Source: CALKXV01 sp964632495 (lineage in GTDB: Bacteria > Pseudomonadota > Alphaproteobacteria > Rhodobacterales > Rhodobacteraceae). From it: a DNA stretch of 64,000 nt. The stretch lies in assembly GCA_964632495.1 (NCBI GenBank), contig CAZWDS010000007.1, positions 1 to 64,000 of the forward strand. The letters are read 5' to 3'. The position numbers and the translations under genes were made by a program. This document shows, piece by piece, positions 8,271 through 16,478 of this stretch (position 1 is its first letter; every line of letters starts with the position of its first letter). The notes under the pieces were generated by a model that made no database searches, had not been told where the DNA came from, and was given only the letters and a program-made list of their open reading frames with translations.

Positions 8271-8385
8271 CTGAAAATAGGTGCGCTTTCGGAAATATTT
8301 CACAAAATTGCCCCGGTATTGTTCATAAATCGGAAACAACATCATATTATTGCCCCAATCTGTCGATATTCGGTGTTTCAAGGCT

Positions 8386-9405
8386 ATGAATATCACGCCA
8401 AACACTTCCCCTCGTGTTCCCAACGCCGCGGCATCTCCGTCGCGGCGTTGGCGCGACTTGGCCCTGCTTGGAGGGCTGCTCCTCTTGGTCATCCTTGGCC
8501 TTGCGGGTCTTGCGGCTGCAACCGGTTGGGACGAGACGTGGCATGCACTGGCCTCACTTTCCTTCCTCGAATTTGCGCTTCTCTTGGCCCTGAGCTTGGC
8601 AAACTACGTCACACGCTGCCTGCGTTGGCATCTGTTCGCAAACCGTCTGGGTCTGGGCCTAAGCCTTGCGCGTAACGCTCTGCACTTCCTTGGTGGTTTT
8701 GCGATGTCCGTCACACCAGGGCGCGTGGGCGAGTTGATCCGCATGCGATGGATCCGCCGCGAAACCTCGTGGTCGTTTGATCGCACGGCCCCCCTCGTAC
8801 TCGTGGACCGCGCCGCCGATCTGTCGGCTATGGCGATTTTGCTGGCCTTGTCTCTTGCCCTGTCAACTGGCGGGCTGACTGGCGGCGTGCCGGTTGCAAT
8901 CTTGGCATTGGCTGCAGCCTTTGTGGCGACCCGTCCAAATCTACTTCATATGGCCGCAGGCGTCGGATATCGGCTGACCGGTCGCAGGTTCCCGCGCCTG
9001 TTCACCCGCATACGCCGTGCAGCGCAATCTTTGAAAGCATTCTCAACCCCTTCCGTGCTTATGATCGCTGGCGCCTTGGGCGTTCTTGGCTGGTTTGCAG
9101 AAGGCTATGCGTTTCACTTACTTTTGGTCTGGTTGGGTGCCGAGATCGAGCTTTGGGCCGCCGTGGGCATCTTCATCTTTGCCACGATCGTTGGCGGATT
9201 GACCGGCGCTCCCGGTGGTTTGGGCGGGGCCGAAGCCACGATGGTCGCGCTATTGGCGCTTGACGGCGTTCCCCTTGAAATCGCGGTTCCGGCCACTTTG
9301 GTGATCCGTGTCACGACACTTTGGTTTGCAGTTTTGATCGGTTTGGCCTTATTTCCTGCCGCCGAACACCATTCAAAGAAGGTTCAACATGCGTTGGAAG
9401 GATAG
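8386..9405 (+). CDS. lysylphosphatidylglycerol synthase TM region-like (flippase-type) membrane protein
   Basis: 339 residues from the ATG at 8386; an in-frame TTG lies further upstream. It has about eight hydrophobic segments and the family hallmarks AMSVTPGRVGEL (loop) and GLTGAPGGLGGAEATMVALL (re-entrant loop) of the UPF0104/LPG-synthase transmembrane family. It lacks any C-terminal synthase domain. Such stand-alone proteins are thought to move lipid-linked substrates across the inner membrane. Its 3' end overlaps the next gene by 17 bases, and the next two genes encode a DprE1/DprE2-like pair, so it may handle a polyprenyl-phosphate sugar made by them. That link is inference. Confidence 0.8.
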   Translation: MNITPNTSPRVPNAAASPSRRWRDLALLGGLLLLVILGLAGLAAATGWDETWHALASLSFLEFALLLALSLANYVTRCLRWHLFANRLGLGLSLARNALHFLGGFAMSVTPGRVGELIRMRWIRRETSWSFDRTAPLVLVDRAADLSAMAILLALSLALSTGGLTGGVPVAILALAAAFVATRPNLLHMAAGVGYRLTGRRFPRLFTRIRRAAQSLKAFSTPSVLMIAGALGVLGWFAEGYAFHLLLVWLGAEIELWAAVGIFIFATIVGGLTGAPGGLGGAEATMVALLALDGVPLEIAVPATLVIRVTTLWFAVLIGLALFPAAEHHSKKVQHALEG

Positions 9406-10702
9406 CACTTACACAGGGTGGGGTCGGGTTCACCGGGCCACGGGGCCGCTTGCCCGCCCCGAACGCGCCTCGGCTCTTCAGGCGATTACGGCCGAAGAGC
9501 CTGCCCCCGCCATCGGGATGTGTCGCAGCTATGGAGATGCCAGCCTTGTAAACGAAGGCCGCGCCATCGACATGACCCGGCTGGACCGTGTGTTGGAGTT
9601 TGACGCAGAAACTGGCGTGATCCATGTGGAAGCTGGCGCTCAGATCGGCAACTTGTTAGCCGCTTTCGCCCCACGCGGCTGGTTGCCGCCCGTCATGCCC
9701 GGCACAGGCTTTGCGACCGTCGGCGGTGGCATTGCCATGGATGTGCATGGGAAAAACCATCATCATGCTGGTTCTTTTGGCCAACATATCCTTGAGCTGA
9801 CGCTAATGACGCCCGACGGGCTGAAAGTTGTGACCCCCGAGGGTGACGAGACCTTGTTCAAAGCCACAGTCGGCGGTCTGGGTCAAACCGGCCCGATCCT
9901 GTCGGCCAAATTCGCGCTTTTGAAAGCCAAGGGCGATGTCATGGTCGTGACCGAACGACGTGTGGACAACTGGGATCACTTCATCACGCTTCTGGATGGC
10001 TGTGACGCCACATACTGTGTCGGCTGGATCGACGCGACAGCGCGCGGCGATGCGCTTGGACGGGGTATTCTGGAAGAAGGCGAAACAGGCGGCGGTCTGG
10101 TCAAAGCGGCCAAGCGCGGCAAGAAAATCCCCTTCAATGCACCGGGCTTCGCCCTTTCACCTCCGATCGTGCGCGCCTTTAACAAGGCGTATTGGCGCCG
10201 GGTTCCGGAAGCCGGGCGCACTTCGGTCAAACCGATTGATGATTTCTTCTTCCCGCTGGACAAGATCCACGACTGGAACAAGCTTTACGGCAAAAAGGGC
10301 TTCCACCAATTCCAATGCGTCGTGCCTTTGAACAAGGTGAATGCGCTAAGGGACATGTTGGTGCACATCGCCAATTCGGGCCTTGCCTCGCCCTTGGCTG
10401 TGCTTAAGCGGATGGGACCGGGGCGCGGCGGCTATATGTCCTTCCCCATGGAAGGTTACACGCTGGCCGTCGATTTCCGAAACAGATCTGCTGCCGTCAA
10501 GCTGATCCAGCGGTTGGAAGACATGACCGTGGACGCGGGTGGGCGCATTTACTTCGCAAAGGACGCACTTGCGACGTCTAAACATATTGAGGCCATGTAC
10601 CCCGATCTTGAGACGTGGCGCACAGAAGTGCAGAAAATTGACCCCGACGCGGCTTATGCCACTGATCTGACCCGTCGCCTAAAACTGAGGGAGGCGACAT
10701 GA
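9389..10702 (+). CDS. FAD-binding oxidase, DprE1-like
   Basis: 437 residues. The N-terminal PCMH-type FAD-binding domain shows GMCRSYGDASL, VEAGAQIGNLLAAFAPRGW and VMPGTGFATVGGGIAMDVHGKNHH, the layout of decaprenylphosphoryl-ribose 2'-oxidase (DprE1). The C-terminal half carries the substrate-domain segment HQFQCVVP. In mycobacteria DprE1 oxidises the 2'-OH of polyprenyl-phosphoryl-ribose, and DprE2 then reduces it to the arabinose epimer. Here the gene overlaps the flippase-like gene upstream and shares a 4-base overlap with the SDR gene downstream, so the three are almost certainly one operon. The polyprenyl-phosphoribose synthase expected for this pathway is not in the window. Confidence 0.85.
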   Translation: MRWKDSTYTGWGRVHRATGPLARPERASALQAITAEEPAPAIGMCRSYGDASLVNEGRAIDMTRLDRVLEFDAETGVIHVEAGAQIGNLLAAFAPRGWLPPVMPGTGFATVGGGIAMDVHGKNHHHAGSFGQHILELTLMTPDGLKVVTPEGDETLFKATVGGLGQTGPILSAKFALLKAKGDVMVVTERRVDNWDHFITLLDGCDATYCVGWIDATARGDALGRGILEEGETGGGLVKAAKRGKKIPFNAPGFALSPPIVRAFNKAYWRRVPEAGRTSVKPIDDFFFPLDKIHDWNKLYGKKGFHQFQCVVPLNKVNALRDMLVHIANSGLASPLAVLKRMGPGRGGYMSFPMEGYTLAVDFRNRSAAVKLIQRLEDMTVDAGGRIYFAKDALATSKHIEAMYPDLETWRTEVQKIDPDAAYATDLTRRLKLREAT

Positions 10703-11436
10703 GCCAGACTTGGATCATACTCGGCGCCACGTCGACCATCGCCAAAATCTTCGCCCGCAAGGTGTCCGAGCGCGGCGAAAGCGTCATTCTGGCCGGCCGT
10801 GACATGGACGAGCTTTACCGTTCCGCAGCCGATTGTCTGAACCGCGGCGCGCCCAGTGCCCAAGCCGTGGCCTTTGACGCCCGCTCTTTGGACAGTTTCG
10901 ATGCCGCCTTTGATTTGGCGGAAGCCACCGAGGGCGCGATCAGTGCTGCGGTGTTCGTTGGTTCTATGCCTCCACAAGAAGACATGGACGCGGACACACG
11001 CCTGATCGAAGGCGTCGTGACCGATAGTTTCACAGGACCAGCAGCCTTTTTAACCCGCTTGGCCCCACTGATGGAAACGCGCAAGTCTGGAACGATTGTG
11101 GGGGTTGGTTCGGTTGCCGGAGATCGAGGCCGCTTGGGCAACTATATATATGGTGCCGCGAAAGCAGGGTTTCACACCTATCTTTCAGGGCTCAGAAACC
11201 GTTTAGGTCGCAGTGGCGTGCATGTTGTCACGGTCAAACCCGGCACCGTGGACACGGCAATGACTTGGGGGATGGATGGTTTGCCGTTTCTTGCGCCACC
11301 TGAGAAGATCGCCGACGACATCCTGCGCGCCGTGGATAAGAAAAAGAACACACTATATACACCCATTATTTGGTGGCCCGTCATGACGGTGATCAAATCC
11401 ATTCCCGAGGGCATCTTCAAAAAGCTGAAAATCTAA
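10699..11436 (+). CDS. SDR-family oxidoreductase, DprE2-like
   Basis: 245 residues. It has the short-chain dehydrogenase N-terminus IILGATSTIAKIFA (a relaxed nucleotide-binding glycine motif), the catalytic Ser in VGSVAGDRG and the YxxxK pair in YIYGAAKAGFHTY. The C-terminus IIWWPVMTVIKSIPEGIF is hydrophobic, as in DprE2 proteins. It starts with an ATGA overlap on the DprE1-like gene, consistent with the two forming one epimerase. The inferred reaction is NADH-dependent reduction of a 2'-keto polyprenyl-phospho-pentose. Only two bases separate its stop codon from the end of the convergent transglycosylase gene. Confidence 0.85.
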   Translation: MSQTWIILGATSTIAKIFARKVSERGESVILAGRDMDELYRSAADCLNRGAPSAQAVAFDARSLDSFDAAFDLAEATEGAISAAVFVGSMPPQEDMDADTRLIEGVVTDSFTGPAAFLTRLAPLMETRKSGTIVGVGSVAGDRGRLGNYIYGAAKAGFHTYLSGLRNRLGRSGVHVVTVKPGTVDTAMTWGMDGLPFLAPPEKIADDILRAVDKKKNTLYTPIIWWPVMTVIKSIPEGIFKKLKI

Positions 11437-11438
11437 GG

Positions 11439-12317
11439 TTAGCCGCCGCTTGAAGCCGACTGAGTGGAAAAAACGCAGCCATCACTGACCAGAACCGGCG
11501 GTGTCAGGCAAAGTGCCCGCGCCACGTTCCATGCGGCCAGGACTTTGGGCACATAGTCGCGTGTTTCCTTAAAAGGGGGCACGCCTTGGTGTTTCGCGAC
11601 AGCCCCCTCGCCTGCGTTGTAACCTGCCAAAGCCAAAACGGGATCGCCTTTGAATTCGTTTAGCAGCCAGTCAAGGTAGGTCGTGCCACCTTTTATGTTC
11701 TGAGCCGTGTTCATACTGTCCGTCACACCAAAGCGCGCGGCTGTCGCGGGCATGAGCTGCATTAATCCTTGCGCACCTGCATGGCTAACCGCCTGAGGTT
11801 TTCCTGCGCTTTCAACCGAAATGACAGCCAGAACCAAGGCTGGCGAGACTTTGGTGCCAATCGTCGCCTTCAATATATCCACACCGTTCGCTGCCACGAT
11901 CTGCTGCAAGGTTTGCAATCGAGGTGTGCGCACTTTGTCGGCGTTTTTCTGAAGCGTATCCATTGCCAGAGCATAGCGGGTTGCAGGATCTTGGTTGATC
12001 GAAGGGGACACGGCCTCCCAATACCAATCATATGTTGTGGGCGCATCGGGGATCAGGCCAGCCGGCAGCTGCGTCGAGGCTTCGGGGCGTGGATCGCCTG
12101 GGCGACGTGGGGTCTCGCCTGGCGTGATCCGGAAAATCTCCTCGTCGGGATCGATTTGCACTGTGATCCGCTTGGACGAGCTTTTCTGAGGCGGTGCGAC
12201 TCGTTTAAAAGTGAAGTCGCCGCCTTCCTGCGTGGTATTCTGCGCAGAAACGGGCGAGGCAAACCCCAATGTCAGCGCCAAAAGCGCATGTTGAACGATT
12301 CTACTGCTCCGGCTCAT
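11439..12317 (-). CDS. lytic transglycosylase (SLT domain), periplasmic
   Basis: 292 residues with a Sec signal peptide (MSRSSRIVQHALLALTLGFA, cleavage after SPVSA). The C-terminal half is a Slt-type fold: catalytic Glu in VISVESAG, then SHAGAQGLMQLMPATAARFGV and LALAGYNAGEGAV, all classic motifs of goose-type lysozyme/SLT domains. It cleaves the glycan strands of peptidoglycan with formation of anhydro-MurNAc. It stands convergent to the DprE-like operon and divergent from the Tad locus. A role in opening the wall for the pilus machine is conceivable, because transglycosylases often sit beside secretion and pilus loci, but nothing here proves it. Confidence 0.9.
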   Translation of the reverse strand: MSRSSRIVQHALLALTLGFASPVSAQNTTQEGGDFTFKRVAPPQKSSSKRITVQIDPDEEIFRITPGETPRRPGDPRPEASTQLPAGLIPDAPTTYDWYWEAVSPSINQDPATRYALAMDTLQKNADKVRTPRLQTLQQIVAANGVDILKATIGTKVSPALVLAVISVESAGKPQAVSHAGAQGLMQLMPATAARFGVTDSMNTAQNIKGGTTYLDWLLNEFKGDPVLALAGYNAGEGAVAKHQGVPPFKETRDYVPKVLAAWNVARALCLTPPVLVSDGCVFSTQSASSGG

Positions 12318-12669
12318 CGTAATTTTTCACGTTTCTTTAATGTCCGTGGCTGAAACTTCGCAGAATACAGCGCCAACGACCAGCCCGATTGCGGCGCATT
12401 GTTCTCAACGCGGATAAAGTAGGGCCTTTTAGAAGCTATTGACGCTATATCAACGGCCCATACTAGACTTCTTTTCGTTATAATTCAGATACTTAGTAAA
12501 AAAATGCTGGATGCAGAGGATGGCTGAAAAATTGTACGACCGCCGCCCAACTCTCGCCCAGATTAGAGGGCCATATAGGCTTCATCAACAGCGGGCAATG
12601 ATCGGATGTGAGAGGCCGGTCACCGTTGTAGGTAGATTGACTTGAGCGTGCTAAATGGAGGGACTTCAA
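12318..12669. promoter_or_regulatory. intergenic region between transglycosylase and pilin genes
   Basis: About 350 bases that should hold the divergent promoters of the transglycosylase and first pilin genes. The part around 12420-12520 is AT-rich. A 41-codon open frame starts near 12520 with a poor ribosome site and is not called. No convincing CtrA (TTAA-N7-TTAA) site was found here. Confidence 0.45.
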
Positions 12670-12855
12670 ATGTTCAACGCTTTTCTTAATGACGAATCTG
12701 GTGCCGTAACGGTTGACTGGGTTGTTCTGACTGCAGCTATCGTGGGCCTCGGCATCGCCGTTCTGACTTCGGTCGGTGGCGGTACAACCGAACTGGCTAA
12801 CAAAGTATCGTCGCACATGGCGACTCAGTCGGTGACCACGTCGTACAGCGGCTAA
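12670..12855 (+). CDS. Flp-type pilin (type IVb), first copy
   Basis: 61 residues from the ATG at 12670; an ATG 15 bases upstream is unlikely because GGAGGG sits between the two with a 7-base spacer. The protein is MFNAFLNDESGAVTVDW followed by a hydrophobic helix VVLTAAIVGLGIAVL and a short Ser/Thr-rich tail. Processing by the prepilin peptidase is expected after the Gly of SGAVTVDW. The usual Flp Glu-Tyr pair at +5/+6 is Asp-Trp here, as in the next gene. It should be the major subunit of the Tad pilus. Two strong stem-loops follow the stop codon, as is common for highly expressed pilin mRNAs. Confidence 0.88.
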   Translation: MFNAFLNDESGAVTVDWVVLTAAIVGLGIAVLTSVGGGTTELANKVSSHMATQSVTTSYSG

Positions 12856-12864
12856 GTCATTGGT

Positions 12865-12922
12865 GCCCGACTTCGGTCGGGCCCGACTTTGGAAGGGCCG
12901 TGCATTGCACGGCCCTTTCCAT
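12865..12922 (+). terminator. double stem-loop / terminator after first pilin gene
   Basis: GCCCGAC-TTCG-GTCGGGC (12865-12882) is a perfect hairpin with a stable UUCG loop. It is followed by GGGCCGTGC-ATT-GCACGGCCC (12895-12915) and then by TTTCCATTTT. The second hairpin resembles an intrinsic terminator and the first probably protects the pilin mRNA 3' end. Confidence 0.8.
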
Positions 12923-13057
12923 TTTGGAAACACTCCATCCACGTTAAATCATTTTTTTCAATGTTTTACGACGCAGTGTGGCCATATTTTTATGTAACCT
13001 TAAGAGTAGAGAAACGCTGGGAGATGATCCTGGCAAAACTAAAACGCGGAGGGGAAA

Positions 13058-13246
13058 ATGCGCGTGCATATGAAAAAATTTCTGGCGTCCGAAAGCGGCG
13101 CCGTGACTGTAGACTGGGTCGTTCTGACAGCCGCAATCGTCGGTCTTGGCGTGGCCGTCGTGTCGACGGTTGCAAACGGTGCCCTTGACCATTCGACAGG
13201 CCTTGGCAACCACATGGGAACCAGAGCGGTCACAACGACTTACTAG
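13058..13246 (+). CDS. Flp-type pilin (type IVb), second copy
   Basis: 62 residues: MRVHMKKFLASESGAVTVDW, the hydrophobic helix VVLTAAIVGLGVAVV and a tail ending AVTTTY. It is a close paralogue of the upstream pilin, with an identical stretch from ESGAVTVDWVVLTAAIVGLG that includes the processing site. The start is set by GGAGGGG about eight bases ahead; an internal ATG at codon 5 is the alternative. It lies about 200 bases after the first pilin gene and its terminator, so it is probably transcribed separately. It could be an alternative or minor pilin subunit. Confidence 0.87.
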   Translation: MRVHMKKFLASESGAVTVDWVVLTAAIVGLGVAVVSTVANGALDHSTGLGNHMGTRAVTTTY

Positions 13247-13410
13247 GCAAACTGGCAGGACCCGGCGGCTGAACGCAATTCTTTCAACATTGCACGACTA
13301 TTCCGCGTTCAATCCACGCTTTCGCCACAATCCCACAGCATAACGGACATGAAGAACTCGGGTGGTGAGGCGAAAACTTCACCATGGACCGAAACCAGAA
13401 AGGGAACGTT

Positions 13411-14247
13411 ATGCGTTTGGTGTTTGGATTGGTCATGCTGATTGGACTTGGGCTTGCGGGCGCAGCTGTCTATTTGGCGCGTGACTATATCGGCCAGCAG
13501 CAAGCTCAGCTTGCTGAGGCAGAGGCGGCTAAAAAGGCGATTGTGCCATTGGTCGAAGTTTTAGTTGTGAACAAGCAAAAGCGTTACGGACAGCGTCTGA
13601 AGCGCGATGATGTCCGAAAGGTGCGTTGGCCCGAAGCCGCGATTCCGGAAGGCGCCTTTTTGTCTGTCGAAGATCTCTTCCCCAAGGGCGAAGATGTTCC
13701 ACGATCAGTGCTTAGGACTTTGGAAGTTGACGAAGCGGTCATGCGGGTCAAGGTGACCGGACCCGGCGAAGATGCAGGCGTTTCGGCAAGATTGTCACCT
13801 GGCATGCGTGCTTTTGCCATCCGAACTGACGTGACCTCGGGCGTTTCGGGCTTCTTGCGCCCTGGCGATCGTGTGGATGTCTACTGGACTGGCGGCACCC
13901 AAGGTGGAAACGTCACAAAACTGATTGAAGCGAATGTGCGCCTCGTCGCCATCAACCAATCAGCGGACGAAGACCGCAACAGCCCAACCGTGGCACGTAC
14001 AGTCACCGTCGAAGCATCACCGCAACAGGTTGCATCTTTGGCTCAAGCGCAAGCGACGGGGCGGTTATCTCTGTCTCTTGTGGGTGCGGATGACGACATC
14101 GTAAGTGCCGACGTGGAAATCGACCAAAAGGAATTGCTGGGCATCGAAGCCGCCGTAAAACAGACGAAAGAGAAGAAATGTTTCGTCAAAAAACGGATCA
14201 ACGGTGAATTGGTGAACACGCCAGTGCAAACGGCTTGCACAAACTAA
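13411..14247 (+). CDS. cpaB: Tad pilus assembly protein CpaB/RcpC
   Basis: 278 residues from the ATG at 13411 (AGGGA eight bases ahead); an ATG 27 bases upstream is possible. It has one N-terminal membrane segment (VFGLVMLIGLGLAGAAVYLA). A SAF/AFP-like domain follows (VEVLVVNKQKRYGQRLKRDDVR, then MRAFAIRTDVTSGVSGFLRPGDRVDVYWT), typical of CpaB/RcpC. The C-terminus has two Cys residues that may form a disulphide. CpaB is a periplasmic part of the Tad secretion apparatus, thought to interact with the secretin and the pilus or wall. A strong intrinsic terminator follows the gene. Confidence 0.92.
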   Translation: MRLVFGLVMLIGLGLAGAAVYLARDYIGQQQAQLAEAEAAKKAIVPLVEVLVVNKQKRYGQRLKRDDVRKVRWPEAAIPEGAFLSVEDLFPKGEDVPRSVLRTLEVDEAVMRVKVTGPGEDAGVSARLSPGMRAFAIRTDVTSGVSGFLRPGDRVDVYWTGGTQGGNVTKLIEANVRLVAINQSADEDRNSPTVARTVTVEASPQQVASLAQAQATGRLSLSLVGADDDIVSADVEIDQKELLGIEAAVKQTKEKKCFVKKRINGELVNTPVQTACTN

Positions 14248-14273
14248 GCACGACTCAAGCGAATCGAAAACGA

Positions 14274-14306
14274 ATCACGCCACCGGATATGGTGGCGTGA
14301 TTTTTT
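14274..14306 (+). terminator. intrinsic terminator after cpaB
   Basis: ATCACGCCACC-GGATAT-GGTGGCGTGAT is an 11-bp perfect stem followed by a run of T. It separates cpaB from cpaC, so cpaC probably has its own promoter in the 150 bases that follow. Confidence 0.9.
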
Positions 14307-14459
14307 GTTGACGCTATCCTTGGTCGGGTGTTGCGCTTCATCCACATTACATTCGCCTTTTAATGCATTGATTGTTGAAAAAATAAGAACATTAGCGCAT
14401 CGTCGCGCCTATACGGGCTTAGACCCGGTAAATGAGGCGTGATCGGAAAGGCAGGTCAC

Positions 14460-15869
14460 ATGACACTGACAAAACTAATGAAGGCGGGGCTCTTGGGTTT
14501 TGCCATCACGGCGTCAGGAGTTTCCCAATCCGGGGCTCAGACGCTGACCATTATGCAGGGAGAAGTTTCAACCGCGTTGCAGGTTCCGATGAACCGCGCA
14601 GTTGTTGTTGAGGCTGAAAACCCTTTTGCGGAACTCAGCATTGCGAACCCAGGTATCGCAGACATTTCTACGTTGTCGGACCGTACAATCTACATTCTTG
14701 GTAAGGCTCCTGGCCGTACCACGTTGACGCTACTTGGCCCTGACGGCCGTTTGATCACCAATGTCGAAGTACAGGTGACACCGGACGTCGCGGAATTCAA
14801 AGAGCGTCTGCGTCAAATCCTTCCGGGTGAAGGCATTGAAGTACGCACAGCCAATGACGGCATTGTCCTTTCGGGCGTTGTCTCATCGATCGAGAAGCTT
14901 GACCGGGCCCTTGATCTGGCACGTCGTTACGCGCCTGAGCGCGTTTCGAACCTTATGGTCGTCGGTGGAACACAGCAGGTTATGCTGAAAGTACGTTTCG
15001 CCGAAGTTCAACGGACTGTTCTGAAGACGCTGTCTTCGTCGATTGGTATCGTTAACCCAGGTGATGTTGCAATCTCGACAGGTGGCGCATCGATCGATGG
15101 TGGTGCTGGCTTCCCAACGGATGTCACACTTGGCCTGAACGACTTGGCTCAAGGCCAGCTTGGCATTGGCGGTTCGATTGGCGGGCTTGGTATTGGCGTT
15201 CTTCTCGAAGCGCTTGAAACCAAAGACCTTGTTAGGACTTTGGCTGAACCAAATCTGGTAGCGCTTAGCGGTCAGGAAGCTAGCTTCTTGGCAGGTGGCG
15301 AATATCCGGTTCCTTCGGTTGACGAAGACGGAAACGTCACTGTCGAGTTCAAGCCATTCGGTATCCAGCTTAACTTTATCCCGCGCGTGGTCGATGGCCG
15401 CCGCATCAATCTTGAGCTGAATGCGGCTGTTTCGGCCATCGACGGTGCAACTACAGTCACCAACAATGGCTTTGCAATCTCGGGCTTTAGCCGCCGCGAG
15501 ACGGAAACAACCGTCGAGATGATGGATGGTCAAAGCTTTGCAGTCTCGGGTCTGTTGCAGGATGACTTCAACGACTCAGTCAGCCAGGTCCCTTGGTTGG
15601 GCGACGTGCCGATCCTTGGCGCCCTGTTCCGCAGCACGAACTATCAACGTTCGCAATCGGAACTGGTTGTCATCGTGACGCCGCATCTGGTCACGCCGAC
15701 ACGCGGCGAAGCCCTTGCGCTTCCAACTGACCGCGTTCGTCCACCCACGGAAGCTGAACTGTTCCTCTTTGGTCAGACAGCGCGTCCTGCGGGTGCACCA
15801 CGATCCGGTGCTGCGGCTGAAGTAGCCAAGCAGGACTTTACCGGTTCCTACGGCTATGTGATGGAGTGA
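14460..15869 (+). CDS. cpaC: Tad pilus secretin CpaC/RcpA
   Basis: 469 residues from the ATG at 14460 (an in-frame GTG lies 21 bases upstream). A signal peptide (LLGFAITASGVSQSGAQ) is followed by an N-terminal pilus-formation domain (NPFAELSIANPGIADISTLS), a BON-like segment, and the secretin domain with PVPSVDEDGNVTVEFKPFGI and the C-terminal VPWLGDVPILGALFR, the most conserved secretin motif. It forms the outer-membrane ring through which the Flp pilus leaves the cell. Its stop overlaps the region of the next gene's ribosome site, so the two are co-translated. Confidence 0.95.
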   Translation: MTLTKLMKAGLLGFAITASGVSQSGAQTLTIMQGEVSTALQVPMNRAVVVEAENPFAELSIANPGIADISTLSDRTIYILGKAPGRTTLTLLGPDGRLITNVEVQVTPDVAEFKERLRQILPGEGIEVRTANDGIVLSGVVSSIEKLDRALDLARRYAPERVSNLMVVGGTQQVMLKVRFAEVQRTVLKTLSSSIGIVNPGDVAISTGGASIDGGAGFPTDVTLGLNDLAQGQLGIGGSIGGLGIGVLLEALETKDLVRTLAEPNLVALSGQEASFLAGGEYPVPSVDEDGNVTVEFKPFGIQLNFIPRVVDGRRINLELNAAVSAIDGATTVTNNGFAISGFSRRETETTVEMMDGQSFAVSGLLQDDFNDSVSQVPWLGDVPILGALFRSTNYQRSQSELVVIVTPHLVTPTRGEALALPTDRVRPPTEAELFLFGQTARPAGAPRSGAAAEVAKQDFTGSYGYVME

Positions 15870-15874
15870 GACTG

Positions 15875-16246
15875 ATGAACTTCAAAACCAAAACAGCACT
15901 GGCTGGAACGGCCCTCATCGCTCTTACAGCGTGCGGACCAGCGTGGCATCAAGAAGCTGGCGCATTCGTCGATGAAGGTGGCTTCGGCAACCCGACGATG
16001 CAAAACATGATGGCTCAGATGTGTTCGGGTCAGGCCAAAGGCTATATCGTACCTGATCCGGTTGTTGTGGCCTCGCCCACAGCATCGGGTGGCACGAAAT
16101 ACCGCCGCGGTCACGTCATGTGCTCGGGTCACCTGAACGGCAAATATGCTCAGGTTATCTTCAATGGCTATCGGACCAGCGCTCAGCCGGCCACGATCTT
16201 GCAAGGTGGTTTGCAGACAATCGAGTCGGCAGCAGGCGGCGGCTAA
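15875..16246 (+). CDS. Tad-locus small lipoprotein
   Basis: 123 residues from the ATG at 15875, with GGAG overlapping the cpaC stop. The lipobox is LTAC (MNFKTKTALAGTALIALTAC), so it is an exported lipoprotein. The mature part has two Cys (AQMCSGQ and GHVMCSGH) that could pair and no family known to me. It occupies the position of CpaD/RcpB in other Tad loci, between secretin and CpaE, and may serve as a pilotin or secretin partner, but its sequence does not look like classical CpaD. A terminator follows, so cpaC and this gene form a unit of their own. Confidence 0.8.
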   Translation: MNFKTKTALAGTALIALTACGPAWHQEAGAFVDEGGFGNPTMQNMMAQMCSGQAKGYIVPDPVVVASPTASGGTKYRRGHVMCSGHLNGKYAQVIFNGYRTSAQPATILQGGLQTIESAAGGG

Positions 16247-16280
16247 CGCCAGACGCCATCACAATAAATACAACGTTAAA

Positions 16281-16311
16281 AAGGGCGGCCAATGGCCGCC
16301 CTTCTTCTTTC
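16281..16311 (+). terminator. intrinsic terminator after the Tad lipoprotein gene
   Basis: AAGGGCGGCC-AAT-GGCCGCCCTT is a 10-bp perfect stem followed by the pyrimidine tract CTTCTTTC. It separates cpaC and the lipoprotein gene from cpaE. Confidence 0.85.
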
Positions 16312-16478
16312 TGGATCGTTGTGGAATACCGAATAATTACGATCTTTTAGCCTCAATGTCGCCAATATTGCCCGGCAATTTACGTCTACGGGTGAAATGC
16401 GTCAGGCACGCAAGCCACCTTCCAGTACGATTATTCCCTGTTCTTAGACAGGGGCCCAGAACGGAAGGACGTGAGGGT

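Noticed and set aside
12520..12650. 41-codon frame upstream of the first pilin gene
   Set aside because: Poor ribosome site and no family; more likely part of the promoter region.
16146..16478. N-terminal extension of CpaE back to 16146
   Set aside because: It would run through the preceding lipoprotein gene and a strong terminator; an ATG with a ribosome site at 16479 fits the family length.
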